Below the pieces are notes generated by a model. That model had not been told where the DNA came from, did no database searches, and saw nothing but the letters and a program-made list of their open reading frames with translations. A program made the translations under genes and the position numbers. From Lepidurus packardi (lineage: Eukaryota > Arthropoda > Branchiopoda > Notostraca > Triopsidae), in the NCBI GenBank assembly GCA_023053545.1, contig JAKZAN010000112.1, positions 27,448 through 91,447 of the forward strand: a DNA stretch of 64,000 bases, in the 5' to 3' direction. Positions 45,347 through 58,512 of this stretch are shown piece after piece (positions within the stretch are counted from its first letter, which is position 1; each line of letters starts with the position of its first letter).

Positions 45347-48300
45347 ATGATGGACAAAGGCAAGAAGTTCGCAGTGGCGACTGACAATCTCAACAGACAA
45401 CTTCAAAAGCTACTCCACGACTTTACCAACTCCACCGAGTGGACGGATCTTAACAGCTGGCTCCTCAAAGTTGAGACTGTCATTCGATAAAACCCCTCCC
45501 CCTTCATCTCTGAAAAGGTTGTACTCTCCAAAAGACTCAACCAGTGTCTCAACCCCATTCTGCCTCTCAAAGTCCATGAATTAGTCATCCGCATCCACGA
45601 CCTCATCTTCTACAACATCCGTTCATCCGTCGAAGGCAACATCAACGATTACGTCCGCCTTTTCGCATAGGACCTGGGGGTCTACAGTGTCTCTCTATTC
45701 CCATTCTTTTCGCAGTCTGCCAACATGCCATTACGACTCATGTGCCTGGACATCTTCAATAGTTACTATATGGACCTCGGACGCGAAATCATCCCTCTGC
45801 TGCCTGGCATGCTGATCGCTATATTACCTGTGCTGGAAGAAACACTCGATGAGAATTTCAAGGGACAGATCGAGGCGACTTTGGGCAACCTCTTTAAGTC
45901 AGCTGGACGTAGGTACTTCATTGGATCCCTGTGGATGTGCGTCTTGCGATTTTCACGCTGCCGAGCTCCAGGCATGAAGTATTTAAACAAGATACTACCG
46001 TAAATGAAGTTCCAGGCAGATGAAGATTAGTTGGAGAGTTCTTAAGGGTTTGCCGAGGAGATGTACCAACTTATGGTCGAATAAAAAACCAAGGCGGGAT
46101 TGCCTGTGCCCAAAAAGGCACAATCCTTGGATCGCAAATTGAAAAAGCATCCCTCAGAACCACCATCCGCTAGTTACTCCCTTGATAAAAAGAGATCGTC
46201 AGGCGGCGAGAATAGCGTCATGAATCATAAATACTTGACTGTCTTGACTCCTGGCCGCGATGAAGAACTAACACCCGAATCCTCAGATGAAGAGGGCAGT
46301 CTCCTCGTGAAAAGATAAAAAACCCTGAGCAAAGAGCAACCAGACTCTGGCCTGCTTTTTAAACAGCCACCTTCACATTTTGCGCCACCTTCCATGGCAA
46401 ACGATGTTCGCACGATGGGTCAACAAACCCCAAGGTCTGACTTCAAGGAGGCTATCAGCACACCCCAAGTTAGCATCACTAGTGCCGAGGTTTCTCATCA
46501 GAAAATGCCATTATAAGCTCAGTCAGAGATAAAGGCTAAAAAATCGAGCCAGAATGTGATTCCTGCGACCCATTCTTCAGAAATGAAAATAGCCAGTGTC
46601 TAGCCTAACTTACAGCACACTCCGATAAAAAGGATTCTAGAGTCTAATTTGAATGCTTAGTCTCACCCATCAGGAGGAGTATCTGAGCCTGATAGTGCTG
46701 ATTTAAAAGGCCGATCTAAATAGGAAGATGCTGAGGATGACAATATCGATGTTGATGGCCTATTCGACAACAACATCCTAGAAGTTGTGTCGCCTACCGA
46801 TGGCGCCCCTGCTCCTGGGTCGACAAAGCAAGCTTCATTTAAAAAACCCACTCATGAATAGAACAAATAAGCTTAGCATCAACAAAATGGTTCGCCCAAT
46901 ACTATTACTAACAAGAACGCTACCAATATCAGCTAAATCAAAAGCCCATTGCCTTCTGATGTGAGAATGCAAACTAACCCCCAAGGAGTCCTTTCCAAGC
47001 CTCCTCCTCATCCTGGCATGACCTTTCCTCCAGGAATGACACTACCTGCAGGCATGACATTACCTCCGGGTATGACACTGCCTCCTGGCATGACGTTTCC
47101 TCCGGGAATGACGATGCCTCCAGGAATGTCTATGCCTCCATTCGCAATGACTGGCAACCCACCTCCAGACATGAAATTACCCCCTAATTTCAATGTTCCG
47201 AAGGGTTCCTTCATGACACCCCCTCCCAACATGAATTTTAGTCCAGGCCAGCCATCTAATTTATTGCCTCCTGCCCCAAGTTTCTAAAAGAAGGCTGATG
47301 GAACGTCAGTGAATACACAGTTCGTCCCTCAACCGCCGCAACGTCCTTCTTTTAGGATTGGATCTGACGGGAAAATGCCTCCCCCTCCAGCAGGATTTAT
47401 TTTCCCTCCTGGAGCCAAACTCCCAATGCCTCCTGTAGGTAATGCTCCTCCTCCCGGTTTCATGATGGGAGCTCCCGGAACGTCGGCTAACCCAAACATG
47501 TTCCCCGGTTCCATACCGCCCCCTATTTTTAAATCTCAACTTCAACCCGTAACTCCTAATAACCTTATCGGCCCTCCTTCTATCGTTGTTAGCCCCCCAA
47601 CAGACCAACACATCACTATGAATAAACCTCCTCCTCCTCCTCCTCCTGTAAGGATAAATAATTTAATGCCGAAACCCGGAACTGGCTCCGATGCTCGGAC
47701 TGGTGACACCAACACACAAGGTCCAACAACCAGTCAGCAAACAGTCTAAATGATAGAAATTAAAAGTCCGAGGACCAAAAAGCTACCTCCCCTCGACAAA
47801 GTGCCGTATCTTTACACTCCAGAACTCGAGCTGATAAAGCCAGGCATGGACGATCAGAACGAAGAGAATGACTACCCTAATCGTAGCAGTTTGGTGGTCA
47901 ACGCTATCATTGCTTGTCTGCAAGACCCCAACACTCTTGTCAAGAGGGCAGTCCTAGATTTCCTCTATTCCCACTTGCGCCTGAAGAATAGGATGCTAAC
48001 CGAAAAAGACAAGCAGCTCCTCGTAGAAGCAGCAATATATCTATTCGTGAAGAAATAACTCACCATCACAAAGCGGGTCAACGGATGGCTCTTTGGCAAG
48101 CCTGACGAAGAAAATAAGTATCAACTCACCGAGAAGAACCAGTTTGTCGTGAACCTCCTGATCTAAGGTTTGAAGTCTGTTCTGAGCCGAGAGCCTACGA
48201 ACCAAGCTGAATGCACTCTTCCTCTCAAACTCCTCCAGAACTTCTACATGGAACATGACCACCTGGTTAAGTTTACCCTTCGACCCATCGTTGTCAGCAT

Positions 48301-51300
48301 TCTTAGATACGTATTCAACTTCAGCCAGGGTAAAGACTATTCTCTGGATGTCTTAAAAGCTGGCCAAAGATTTTTCGAGAATGTCCCGAGTCACTACAAC
48401 TTGGTTTTCTAAGCCCTTGGAGATGAGCTTCTGGAGGCGATCAAAAATAATGATGACCTGCTGTGTTACGAAGTTGCGAAGTACATGGACTTCGCTTACA
48501 TCAGGCTCATGAAGCACGAGTCAGGGTATGATGAGCTAGAATATCTTACTATTCTGCTCCAGAAGGTCGCCAACGCTTTAGCTGTGCTCTCTGAACAGTA
48601 TAACGAAAATTCCAAGTATTCCTTCGTCAAATTACTGGTCCTCTTGATCGTCAATCTCATTGATCGTAAAACCCTCGTGAATACGCAGCTGAAGGCTGAA
48701 CAAGACAAACACAACAGCCTGCTCCTGGAAGAGTCTGGCAACCATCTGCTGCCCAAAGAACGAATCGATTTCTAGGTCCAAATGGAAGACTAGGAGAACA
48801 AAAGGATGCATATTTTCTCAGATATAACCAAGGACATTGAAAAGTTCTTCCTTCGTCTGGGAAAGGTGCTGAGAAATGTCGCATGGCTGCATCCATACGA
48901 GGAGATCTACAAAATGGCTAGTTTAGCGATAACGAGAGTCCAGCGACACTTGCCCCGGGATGAAGTCAAAGTCCTTCCAAAATGGTTCGACACCATTGAG
49001 TCCGGCATCAAGATTATGAACCCTGTGATCTCCCTCGCCGCAATAGAAGCAATGATCTTCTGCCTAACAGCCGAGCATATCCACCCTGCCTATAACTCCT
49101 ATAAGCTACTGATCGTGGCAGAGAAGAATAAAAAGGTAGGCAGCGATTACCAACGCCAGGCGCTGGAGAAGCTTTGGTCTTTGTTGGACTTCCCCCACAT
49201 GCACAAGAAGATCATAGATCTCATCGTCAACTTCAGCAAATACTTCCCCTACGAATTCACGGATGTGGTCTCCAAATCCTTTGCTACTCATAGCGTACCC
49301 GATAAAGAAGCGTCGATCCAGAGATTTTCTCATTTCTGGAGGCTCACAGGCTATAAGTACCGTGACCTTCTCCAGCACAATCATGAACTATCTGAGCTGA
49401 ATAAAGTTGGCTTGTTCGTGATGTTAGACTTCCTCGAAGATGATAACCCCCTGGTCAGACACGCTGCCAAAAGCTGGCTCAACGAGTCTATGTCGTTGTT
49501 CTACCGTGTGCTGGATCCATTGTTCTTGTAGCTGCTGGAGGTGGGCGACAACACCTACGTCACTCCGAAGAACCAGCACATCATCTCCAAGAAATACGAA
49601 ACTAAGAAGGTATTTAGCATATTCCGTAGAATTCGCTCGGTTCTAACTAATGGTTCCAGTCAGTTCTTGAGATACATTTTCCAGACCTCTCTTTCGGATA
49701 CGGTTGATGAGGCTAAGAATCCCTTCACCGATGTCAGATCCCCTGTCATCACAAAACCCAAGCAGGAAAAGAAGGTATAGCCTGTTTAGACTGTGGTTCA
49801 TAAGGAACCAGTCTTGCCAAAAGCTATTAGAATGGAGGAAGAAGGCAAGGAAGATCATGAAATAGTCCTCCAAAGGATGACTTATATGGACCTATTGGTA
49901 GTGGTATCAGTAAAGTACCTGAAGGGACAAGCAATCGAGAGTATGGGAACAGAATTCCACGTGGGGAACTCGGCTGTAAATGCTAGTGCAATCGAGTTCC
50001 TTGAGAGTTTCTTAGGATACATCGACACTCCAGAACTGTGCCAGAGATTTATTGAGTACATCTTGGAAGATCTGTTCTACATCCTGCAACAGGTGGTAGC
50101 AAATCGGGAGTACATCATTCAGGTCCAGCTCCTGAACTTGTTCAAAACCATATTCTTCAACTCTTCACTCAGACTCAAAGGAGAAGTCAGTCAGATTCGG
50201 GGAATGTTCTCTAGGATATTTACATCAAATGTCTTTACGCCCAGTCTTCTCAGAGGTCTCGATACTCCTTTCTCCTATGTCAGAACCCAGTTCATTAGCT
50301 TCATATCATTGTGCATTCCTTTAGTCGCTGATTTCCTGGAGCCTAATCAAGCCACTACCTGCATAAAGAGCATCTTGTTTACGTACTACAATATCATCAA
50401 AGGAGTCAACATGCGTCTTCTTCGTCCCTATGAGGAGGAAGTACTCTCACCATCCATGAAGAATCCCTGCATTCGAAGAGTCCTCGAATTACGCGAACGA
50501 GCCTCCCGAGAAGATAAGGTTGTCAGACTAACTGATAACCTGACTGAAGTTGCAAAGACGAATGAAGTTCTGGCCATCCTGCATGGAGTTTCTGCTATTC
50601 TCAACTATTTCTATGAACTCGATTCGATAGACTACAAGAAAATCTAGTTTACCTTCTCCAACCCCTACACCATTTTCGACTCTATGCGAAGCATCCTCAC
50701 TCTCGGACTCTCTAAGGCGCAGAAAGAAGAAAAACTAGTGTGCAAAACGGTCTTCCTACATAATCTAGAGACATGCGAGTCCATTCTCAAAGATATAGGC
50801 CCTGTGTTTGAGACTATCCTCAGAGCCTGGCCTCTGTCGGAGGAATACATCCGCATCGCTACCTACTAGTTCACTGAGTTCGGAGTGAAGTCCTTCGGCT
50901 TCGACAGATTCAACAAGTACAACACTGTGCTGACTTCTTTGATCGGCTATGTGAATACTGAGAAGGAGTCGATTTGGGGCAAGATCATCTCTATCATGAG
51001 GCCGATGTTCTATAAATTCCCCAAAGAGATTGTGAGCATTTATATAACCCTTTGGGTGCGAGAATGTCCCAACATGGGTCCCAATGGTGTATACGGCGAG
51101 ATCGACACCAGCAAGACTGAATTCCTCATGAAGATCGTCGAGACACTGATTGTGAATGACTTCCCTCTCAACATCCTTGTGTCTGCATTCTTGTAGACGA
51201 GTTTAGTGGAGAACATAAAGACCCACTACGCTTCGAAGATGAAGGATGAACGCAAAGGCAATGTTCTCGAATATGAAATCGCCCAAATAGAGTCCAAACT

Positions 51301-53082
51301 ACTTTACTTCATCCACGTCTACTTCCATTATGTGCATTTGAGCAACTAGTCTATTCTGAAGGACAATCTGCGGAACTTGTGGGGTCTCGTGCTACGAGTG
51401 GTCAAGCCCTTCCTGTTCTCCAAGAACCCCAACACTAATTTCTGGATCCTCTAGTTCCTGACACTGTGCAGTAAAAAATACTCACCCAAAGAGATCCTTT
51501 CGGACGAGGCATTTAAGACTGAACTCCACGCACTTATCAACTAAAAACTTAAATTCGTGGCAGGCATAGCGAGCAAGGCTTTCAATTTCTTTTATGAAGA
51601 GCCTCGTCTGGAAATGCGAGCCAATGACAGTGTCGGTGTTAACCCTTTAGACTCCCAATCCTATCGCATCATTCTTCCGTTCCCACCCGCCATTTTTGAA
51701 CTTTACATGGAGAATCGACACGCAAAGTCTGACCATGCAGTCCATTCAGAAATTGAACGTGAACTTTTTAATCCGATCAGACCAGGAAACAATGAATAGA
51801 TTGAAAGAAAGAACCGCTTCTACGCTTTCAAATCGCTCAAAAAGATTGGACTCGAACTGATCCAGAATACTTACATGCCGGAAAAGAACTACTGGGTGAT
51901 CCGCAGGACCAAAGAGTGGGTCGATATCATCCTACCCGTCATCGAGGATAAGGCGGAACAGAACTTCATATTCGCGGAATCCGCATCAGAAGTGCTGAAC
52001 GACCTTCTAGATAAAGCACGTTCTATGTTCCTAAAAGCTTTGAAACCAGACTTGCTCAAGATCTTTAACAAGGACGACTTCTTTATCTGCAACGTCAATA
52101 CTCTAAAGCATTGGTCAAAGATCATTGACTGGGTTGTTAACTTCGAGAAAAACAATGAGACTTTTGCTGAATACCTTGATAAGGTAGCCTTGTCAAGCAG
52201 CTACTTCTCGAACCAAGACACTGAGACTAAGAAGAGAGTAAAGAGTTTTGAGAGGATTTGTTTCATCCTCTACAGTGGATGCAAGGACCGTTATGCTGGC
52301 AAGATCAAAAGTCTCCTCGAAAAGATCACAGAGATCTTGAAGAAGTCAGAAGTAGCCCACCCTGCCTTGCTGATTCTGATTCTTTTCGTCCTGAGGATCC
52401 TGGTTTTGCGGTTGACTGAAGCAAGTCTGAATCAGCTGTTTATCGACATCTGGCCCATGGTCATGACACTGCTGATCCAGCTATTCTCCAGGAAAATGAT
52501 CAAACTGGATTTGTCGAATGAAATCTCCAAAAACCCCAACCTTCTTCTGGCAGCCTTGAAGCTGATTTAAATGATTTCGATAGCTAACCTGTCCGAATTC
52601 AGCCACCACCAGTGGATTTTCCTCCACGACTACTTTGGAATCAAGCTCTCCATCAGCGACAACAATATGGAGATGGTCGAATACCTCAACTCTCATCCTG
52701 ACTGTAAATAAATCCCATTATCATCCTCTATCCTTATCCTGACTATTATCCTACAGTACGTAACGTCATTTCATTTGACAAGACCACGGCGACGCCACCA
52801 TTCATTTACAAACCCTACTTGACTAACTACTTCACGCCTTTCAACCTTAACTTCATACCAAAACCTTCAACTGAAGAAACTACCTTTATCCGTCGCAAAA
52901 GAAAGCTCGTTCTTACGGAACCCAAAATCGATGACGAATCAGAGTTGAGAGTGCGGGCAGTTGCCCTGTGCCAGTACCTGATCGACATCAACTAGCAGAG
53001 AGTGGAGGTGGACGAGAAGGAAGTGGAGATGCTGATCGTGAACGACTTCATCAGTCTGGACAACTTCATCCACAAAATCTGA
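45347..53082 (+). CDS. DOP1/Dopey family protein (leucine-zipper-like, endosome-Golgi traffic)
   Basis: DOP1 proteins work with MON2 on Golgi and endosome membranes. Exons 45347-52703 and 52757-53082 with one 53-nt intron give 2,560 aa, similar to human DOPEY1. The N-terminal Dopey block is clear: VLSKRLNQCLNPILPLKVHE, DLGVYSVSLFPFF, LGREIIPLLPGM and YFIGSLWMCVLRFS match the family's 'SKRLaQCLNPaLP', 'DLxLYSxGLFPlf', 'LPGL' and 'LWxcil' sites. Between about residues 250 and 800 lies a low-complexity region, including a proline/methionine-rich stretch. The rest is long and helical with a C-terminal DOP1-like region. Dozens of TAA/TAG are used. ATG 45350 is an equally possible start. Confidence 0.85.
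46990..47160 (+). repeat. PPGMT-type coding repeat inside DOP1
   Basis: About nine imperfect 15-bp (five-residue) units encode PPGMT with variations (PAGMT, PPGMS), forming a proline/methionine-rich tract. Further P-rich sequence follows to about 47700 (PPPPAGFIFPPG, PPPPPPPVR). The tract is in frame with DOP1 throughout. Confidence 0.9.
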
Positions 53083-53165
53083 TCTACCTTTCGAGAAATG
53101 ATGTTGTTTTTAAAGGATGTAGAATAAAACATTTTCGAGACAAGAAGTAGAAACAGGACTAACCA

Positions 53166-56000
53166 TCATATTTAGAATTAGACTATATCGTCATCTTCTT
53201 CTTATTGTTTTGCTGCGACACGGGTTGGGATGTTGTTCACCCCAGGCAATTTGCTACCTGCTGCAGGATTGTTCATATAGGCTCTTTCCCGAACTGTGGC
53301 TGCTGGCTTCTCAGGCTGCATATCGATCGGTATATCCTCATCCTCATCATCGTCGTCTGAGAGCTCAGCAGGTTTCACCACCTATTGACTTTAGAAGGGT
53401 CTGTCCTTAGCCTCCCATGAGAAATTCAGTGAAGATTTTGAAGCATCAAAGTTATTTTGTGCAGCTCTACCGATTTCCTAATTATCCTTCAATGAATTAT
53501 TTTTCTCCTAAATCCTTGACACTATTCGTTCTACGCCCATTAGAACTGAATCCTTAGAATCCTTCCTTCCCAAAACAGGCATATCCAGAATTGCACTGCT
53601 ATTGGATACTCGTAAGCCTTTCGGAGGCTAATCCTGGCTACTTTAGTCCAAATCGTACCGTTTGCTACTTGACATTTTATCGGCTTGACGACTATTACTG
53701 ATTGCTGGCGTATGTGCGTTTATCCGTGAAGACTGCGAACTTAACTTTGAGTCTTAGGAAGAGTCAGAGAGTTTCCTCGGGCGAGCGAATTGAGTTGCCC
53801 CCTAGATTATTTTTCCTATTCCAAAGTTTTTATTGTTTAGGTCAGCCCTAAGAGTTTCTTTGTGCATAAACGAAGTCTCGCTTTTGGAGCTTAGCGAAGA
53901 TTCGCCACTACTCAATTCTTGCTTACTGGCAGCCTTTTGTTGGTTAGATTTTATAGTTTGCCGTGAACTTTGCTACTTTATCAGCTTGTCTGCTAAGCTC
54001 TAAACGCTCCTCGGTCTTTCTTCCTGTTCATCGTAATAGCTTCTCCGAGAATTCATACTCAGGTTAGTGACGTTATTGGAACTATTAGCGATGCTTGCTG
54101 CCATCGGGTTCTGGTAGTCATAGTGACCACTCGCCCTGTTCTAGACAGTCGGTTTCTTTTTCTTAAAGTCAGGAGTCACAGTCTGGCCCTTGGATTCGCT
54201 CTCCTCTAGCTCGTTCTATATGTATATGGCAGGTTTTTCATCCTCGTAGCGTATAACATTGCTGATCCTGACTGATTTCTTCTTTTTCTGTTCTTTGTTG
54301 TCCTGACTCTTGGTACTGACAGTCGAGTCTCGTGATGTTGTGGGTTGTTTTACAGCATTCTTGTCTTCGTTTTACCTGAGGACTACCTTCGACTGCACAT
54401 TCTTGAGTTAGCTAAACTACGAATATTCTAACTCTATGTTTTCCGTAGACTTCCTATCGTGTGTCGCATATTTCTCAGAATTCTTAAGTTTAGGCCCGTT
54501 TTTAGCAGTCGACTCATTGCTTATAAAGATCTCATTGTATTCTGCTTGCAACTGAGGGTTGAGTTTCGGAGTCAGGGTCTTCGACAATAAGCGTCCATGC
54601 TTAAAATTGTTAGGATCTACATTGATCTTCGGAGGATTGCCTCCTTTACTGTTACCTTGAGTCAAAGGGGATCCGAAGCCTTAAAACACAATTTCTTCTT
54701 AGATTTCCTCTTCTTCAGGAGATTACATTTAAGACCGTACTGCATTTTTATGAGACTGGTCAGAACAGGATTTGCTGTCTTTTTCTCTGCTGTTCTGTAC
54801 TTCTAGGAAACTGTCCTTCCCCTCAAGGGCCAGACTTGATCCGTCACATGAGCCTTGTTCCACCTATCCGTGTTGGTTATCTTTAATCGCTATGCTTTTC
54901 TTAGACCCGATAAACTCGCCATGGGCTGTTGAGTGCATGTCTCCACGCTTCACGTTGTTTGAATAAGGCAACTCCACTTCTTGTATTCTGGACCTCTATT
55001 CCCAATCTCCGTTATCACTATTCCGCAGAGAGGAACGTTGGCTTTTCAAAATCTGAGATTAGTTTCGGACAAAGCTTTTCGACTCTCGCATGACTTTCTC
55101 GCTATTAGAATTTTTCGAATTCATGGAACCCGAAATAATAGAGTCCAAATGACTTGGAGTTTTGCCCATTTCACCAGAATTGATTCCCTTGGGTTTCTAT
55201 TATTGAGGCAGAGGTGTCTTAGTTTGTTTGTCATTCACCCTCAGCATCGCCTAGCTGCCTGCTATCTCTTCAATTGAAGTTGTCTGTTGGGGCTTTGTCT
55301 AGGTAGGGACGGGCGATGGGACAGCCTAGGGTTATGCGGGTGTTTTTTTGGCAGCTAACTGTTACTGAATTCTTTGTTCTTCCTCAGCCCTCAGTTACTA
55401 CTAGAGTTCAACCTATTGTTGTTCGTCATAGATTCGCATGGAGCAGTACCAGCGGGTTGCAGCCAAAATGGTCATTATTCCTGAAATTACTGTGTACTTA
55501 TAAAAAGAGTCCCTATAAAGATTACTGGCTGAACTCGAGCAGTGCATACTTCCCACGTCCAAGTAGAAGGACAACGAGTACGCGAAGTTGAGTCCATAGC
55601 CCAGGATGCTTCCTGCTGAATTGATGTACTCCACAATTTTTGCAGTGTAGGCACTCATAGAACAACGACCAGGTTATTATTGGAGTTGGGACTGGAAGAA
55701 ATTCACGGTTGCTGGGAAGCTCACGATTTGTAGGCTGAAGCCCAGGAAGAGCATGATGGCTGAGGCACTCAAGTAGACTGGATGATGCACGAATTTTATA
55801 TCTTAATAGCTCTTATGGGAACAAGTGCGAACAGATTCCATTGCGGCAGCATACAGATAATGGGGTTAGCCAAGCAATCCAAGTCTGTTGTCCATGAACG
55901 TGAGGGCAACTAAGGAGGTGGCGAGAGCGAGGGAGACGACGGCAGTAGTGATAAGGATGGAAGCGGGGACAAGGTTGGAGACACTAGGAGTAGTAGACAT
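53166..56000 (-). CDS. Four-TM protein with long disordered C-terminal tail
   Basis: Single-exon 944-aa protein. The first ~190 residues carry four hydrophobic segments (near 13-35, 78-97, 120-140 and 162-180), with cysteines in the loops. The rest (about 750 residues) is Gln/Glu/Ser/Lys-rich, begins with a coiled-coil (MRIYDEQQEVELEEELRAEE) and ends with an acidic patch (ELSDDDDEDEDIPIDMQPE). More than 40 TAA/TAG codons are in frame. I do not recognise the family. It is convergent with DOP1, with 83 bp between stops. Confidence 0.75.
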
Positions 56001-56134
56001 CGCTGATGAAATTTAAGGCTTGTATATTATGAAGTAAGCAGAAGTGCGAAGGGAGTGGACGAAATTTGGGTTAATCTAAAGAATTGAAATTAAACGAATA
56101 TCCAGTGAAGCCTTCGAAAACCAGTTCACCCATC

Positions 56135-56278
56135 ATGCTGGGGCGCCCAAATAAATTTACCCAGTCAGAGATGCGAAGAACTCTGCCAGCACAGGCGAGT
56201 ATGTTTAAGGAGGATGAGAAGTATAGACGCACAGTGGAGAGCCAACTGCTGACTGCGCCGAACATGGGATAGTGTTGA
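56135..56278 (+). CDS. Possible small protein (47 aa)
   Basis: The frame from ATG 56135 to TGA 56276-56278 reads a basic 47-residue peptide (MLGRPNKFTQSEMRRTLPAQ then ASMFKEDEKYRRTVES). The frame extends upstream of the ATG without one, so either a 5' intron is missed or this is a chance ORF. Its composition looks like real protein. Confidence 0.3.
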
Positions 56279-56329
56279 TTTTATAAAATTTGGCTATGGG
56301 GTAAATTTTGTTGGTGATAACCGATATAA

Positions 56330-56459
56330 ATGCAATTCAATCAAATGGTGAGTGAGGACTGTCGAGTACGTTTTTCAGGTTTTAGTTCTGATAGTTTTGA
56401 TATTTAAATAATTTTCTAATGGATGCCTCGCTGACTTTCACTGTATTGAGTGTGGATGA
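56330..56459 (+). CDS. Possible tiny spliced secreted peptide (32 aa)
   Basis: ATG 56330, a 31-nt intron (56348-56378, GTGAGT...TTTTTCAG) and TGA 56457-56459 give 32 residues: a hydrophobic leader (MQFNQMVLVLIVLIF) followed by a short cysteine-containing end (CLADFHCIECG). It resembles a signal peptide plus mature peptide but is very short and could be chance or the start of a longer spliced gene. Confidence 0.22.
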
Positions 56460-56654
56460 TGCTGATGACCTTATCATAGATTAGGGTCAAGATCTATTGG
56501 TAGAAAATAATCGAATAGTCCTTATTCTTTCTATTTTATAGCATAACTAAAAACTGGATGTTAGATAGTCAGTCCTTGGACACTTCATAACAAATTAAAA
56601 TCCCCTCTTCGGTTTCCCTCGCCCCAATCAAACAAACGAACCTCAACAGTTCTA

Positions 56655-57596
56655 ATGTCTAAACACCAACTCTAACACCAAACCTACAAGTTCCTTGCTA
56701 AACGCATTTCTCAACAGCATACCCTCAGTATCTACAAAACACAGCTCTATTTCAAACTCTTCACTAACTTCGCCACCCTCTTCCAATCGCTCAACCCCCT
56801 CTTCGATCCTCCTCTAAACACCCAACACTCCATCACTCCCACTCATCTCCAGACCTTCTTCGCAGCATAGTCCCTTAATATCACTCTTGAATAGGCCAAA
56901 CTCATCATTATCCTGTTAAAGTGTTCTGCGGACAGCTCATTGCCTAAATATATCGCGTCATCTGAACTGGACAAAGAAAACTGTGAGATCAGGTTTAACC
57001 AGTTCTGCCGGGCTCTGTCTCCGAAGGTAGTCATGAAGGCAGGGATGGTTTCGTGCGGCGAAACGGTGGCAGAGCTATTTACAAAAATCGCCTTCAGGCT
57101 GCTCTAGAGCAACGCGGATACGTTAAAGCATGTGGAAGTATGTTGCGAGATAAATCTAATCTATGCTTACAACTCCATTAAAAAAAATGCGGGAGCCATC
57201 GGACTCAAGGAGATGGCAATCTTTTTCTAAGATTTCGGTGACTAACTCACAGGCATTAGTGCCAACCTCTTGTTTGCCGACAAGGCTACTCTCTCCTTGC
57301 GGGATTTCCTCGAACTCTTCCCGTGTACCAAGAAGTCAAGCTACACGTCACCCAGCCACAATACTGAACGCTTAAGGAATGTAGAAGAGGGCAAGAAATC
57401 CAGTGCTTCCATTGCCTCTAATCGAATTCCATACTTCAGGACATACAGCAACAGAGACCTTTTGCCTGCAGCCACTCATATTTACTGTAAAAAATACAGT
57501 CTGGCATCGATAGAAAGCTATATGAGCTCGAACAGAGACATTGAAATGTCTTTTGGACTAGACCATACGGAAAGCCAGAGATCTCTGAAGAAATGA
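56655..57596 (+). CDS. Helical protein with EF-hand-like features, unknown
   Basis: Single-exon 313-aa protein. The first 220 residues are globular and helical (YKFLAKRISQQHTLSIYKTQ, NQFCRALSPKVVMKAGM). Some helix-loop-helix pieces, such as ADKATLSLRDFLELFP, resemble degenerate EF-hands. The C-terminal 90 residues are Ser/Arg-rich. No family recognised. TAA/TAG are used at several sites; stop TGA 57594-57596. Confidence 0.62.
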
Positions 57597-57786
57597 AAGG
57601 AAACGGAATGGACCACTGAAAAACACATCAAAATTTGATCTTTGCTATTTTGACAAGGACAGGAGTGCTGGAGTGAGTGTCGATCCTTCTGAAAACTGTG
57701 GAGTTTGTTAATGATTCAACATTCTTTGTATTCGCAGATTAATGTTTAAATAAAGCTGGTTCTTAAACAGTGTTAATGCTATTCAC

Positions 57787-58273
57787 TCACTTCTTCTGGG
57801 GCTTGTCGGCGGCAGGAGCGGCAGCCTTCTCGGGCCTCTTCCTCTCGCCACCCTCTCGCTTGGCACCCTCCTTCTGCTCTCTGGGCTTTCTGTCTTCTCT
57901 TTCTTTGTTATTCCTCTTCTGAGGCTTTTCCTCCTCAACAACCACGGGTGCTTGGGCAGCCACCTTGGCATCAGCGATCAGCTTCTTGAGTCTGTTCATG
58001 GTGGTCTTAGCATTCACGGCGACAGTGGTAGAGAATTCATAAGCTCCACCAGCGAAGTTGGTCTTGCAGCCTTTGCACTTCCAGATGCCGACGGCGGATC
58101 TTCTGACAGCAGTCTGAGGGAATTGTTGATGTGATGAGTACCTTTCCGCAAGCGGGACAGACGTACTTGGCGTGCTGCTGGAGCTCGAACTTCTTGATGA
58201 TTTTTCTGAGGGCGCCACCGTATCTGGTACCGTACTTTCCGGTGATTCCTACCTTTTGGGTTCTCTTGGCCAT
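57787..58273 (-). CDS. 60S ribosomal protein eL43 (L37A) with C-terminal extension
   Basis: Exons 58273-58142 and 58113-57787 with a 28-nt intron give 152 aa. Residues 1-90 are eL43: [20 protein letters not shown], the zinc-ribbon cysteines CPACGK and CKGC, and [10 protein letters not shown]. The intron splits the protein just after the first CxxC. Family members are about 92 aa; here there is an extra ~60-residue tail of alternating Lys/Arg/Glu and Ala/Pro ending in KPQKK. No TAA/TAG sense codons are used, as expected for a highly expressed gene with strong codon preference. Confidence 0.95.
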
Positions 58274-58512
58274 TGTTTGTGGTGGATCAGCTAGGGTATA
58301 TTATACAATATTTTAATATTATCCACAGCTCCCACAATGGTTACTCTATTACCTTTCATTCTCACCCCAGCATAACAAGTATTCTCCTCTGCTCTTCCCA
58401 GTTCCCAATAAATCCAGCTTGAGAGTGTCCATAAGACTACTACTTTCGGTGTTCTCTTAACTCCTTTTCACCATAATAATAATCTTCCCAGTCGAAATAC
58501 CCTCGCCCTAAC

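Larger units (their letters stand above)
56001..56654. other. Intergenic region with two weak small-gene candidates
   Basis: The region between the four-TM gene and the gene at 56655 contains two small plus-strand ORF candidates listed separately (56135-56278 and 56330-56459). The rest is AT-rich with no further recognisable feature. Confidence 0.4.
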
